Source: Phoronis australis (Eukaryota; Phoronida; Phoronidae). From it: a stretch of 64,000 bases of DNA. The position numbers and the translations under genes were made by a program. The DNA lies in assembly GCA_002633005.1 (NCBI GenBank), contig NMRA01000009.1, positions 2,053,366 through 2,117,365 on the forward strand, given 5' to 3'. The notes under the pieces were generated by a model. That model was given only the letters and a program-made list of their open reading frames with translations. It had not been told where the DNA came from and ran no database searches. Shown piece after piece: positions 63,155-64,000 of the stretch. Within the stretch, counting starts at the first letter, position 1; the number at the start of each line of letters is the position of its first letter.

Positions 63155-64000
63155 CTGGATAATAGAAACAATGCCATAAACTAATGACAGTCACAATAAT
63201 ACAATGTCTACACTCATTCCGTCTCAAACTTGATGAATAAAATGAACATTAGAATCGTGTAGCTTTTAAGAGTAGAACTTCCATTAACACATTCAATCTG
63301 TAAGAAGCAATTGAAAGCAGTTCCCTATAGATATCCCTCAACAGTAAAATGTACAAACTGACAATATGTTTCAAAGAAATCTTCTCTAGGCTGGAGTATT
63401 AATTCTGAAAAACCAACTTCTACCAAACTGGGCAACAATTAGTCATAATTTATTGAAATGGTTAACATGAACTTGAACAAGAACACACACTGAATGAAAA
63501 TAAATGTAACAAAAACAAGCTTTCATAAACCTGACAAATAGTAGAAAACCTGGAAAAAAGAGATAACATGATGGTGAACCTGGACACTGTTTGTATCAAC
63601 ACCACTTTGGTGGTACACATTTATTGAATATAACAGACTAAGCAGCTCTGTCAACTAGCAACCACACAGTAAATCAATGCGAACATATAACATACATCAC
63701 AAATTTTTGCCCGACCGGTCGGAAATCGGTTGACGATCGGTCATCTAGAGGACCACCAACGGTCTACTAGGAGTCGTCAGCCGAGTCGCCTTTGAGGTCG
63801 ACAGTTGGGTCAGCAGACTGGTCACCTAGGTTACATGTCTGATTCGCATTATGCATATCCGCAGTCGGCAATTACCAGTTTATGACTTGACGGATGAACT
63901 TTGGACGAACAAGGCATCAAACTGATTGTTATTTGTTCTCCAGTGTCCACTCATAGTGAACCCGCAGTTTATCGACTTTCTCTTGACTGCTTAACATCTA
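63155..64000. other. Upstream of the last visible TCTN2 exon; no gene found
   Basis: Should contain an intron and perhaps the first TCTN2 exon, but I see no convincing signal-peptide exon with a phase-1 donor. The stretch 63700-63830 is G/C-richer and has repeated CGGTCRG/CGGTT motifs of unknown meaning. Confidence 0.35.

Overview
This is a eukaryotic window, almost certainly from an invertebrate animal. It is AT-rich, its genes have many short exons bounded by GT-AG introns, and it carries abundant minisatellites, fold-back elements and degraded transposons. One assembly gap (N run) is present. Four protein-coding genes are supported by splice-phase-consistent exons read directly from the sequence. 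The mix (a secreted astacin/ShK/WSC protease, an SANBR orthologue, a CD2BP2 orthologue and the ciliary gene TCTN2) fits a ciliated, probably marine, invertebrate. I cannot name the phylum.

Layout. (1) 1236-13139, minus: a complete 11-exon gene for a secreted astacin metalloprotease (signal peptide, FEGD-type propeptide, catalytic domain, two ShK domains, WSC-like C-terminus; 453 aa). A roughly 1 kb segment upstream of it (13262-14260) is repeated at the very left end of the window (1-1070). This suggests a second, tandem astacin copy just off the left edge. Its introns hold a TTAA-flanked fold-back element and a broken hAT-like element. (2) 14270-25000: gene-poor, repeat-rich. It contains a degraded non-LTR retrotransposon, then about 3.3 kb that occurs twice, once on each side of the N gap (17299-20539 and 21458-24858). 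This looks like unmerged haplotypes or a tandem duplication. (3) about 25254-37190, minus: SANBR (KIAA1841; SANT and BTB domain protein). (4) 37536-44674, plus: CD2BP2 (U5 snRNP 52K, GYF domain), five exons, 335 aa, head-to-head with SANBR across a short shared promoter interval. (5) 46909 to beyond 63154, minus: TCTN2 (tectonic-2), convergent with CD2BP2; its first exon was not found and may lie outside the window.

The genes do not form a pathway; the arrangement is ordinary animal gene neighbourhood. The unusual content is in the introns and spacers: a tandem array that repeats a splice donor/acceptor junction in SANBR, two composite repeats in TCTN2 introns each with eight CTCF-like motifs in a fixed A-B-C order, a nearly perfect 196-bp inverted repeat in the first intron of SANBR, a hairpin element inserted inside another fold-back element in CD2BP2 intron 1, and a 12/36-nt higher-order minisatellite in TCTN2.
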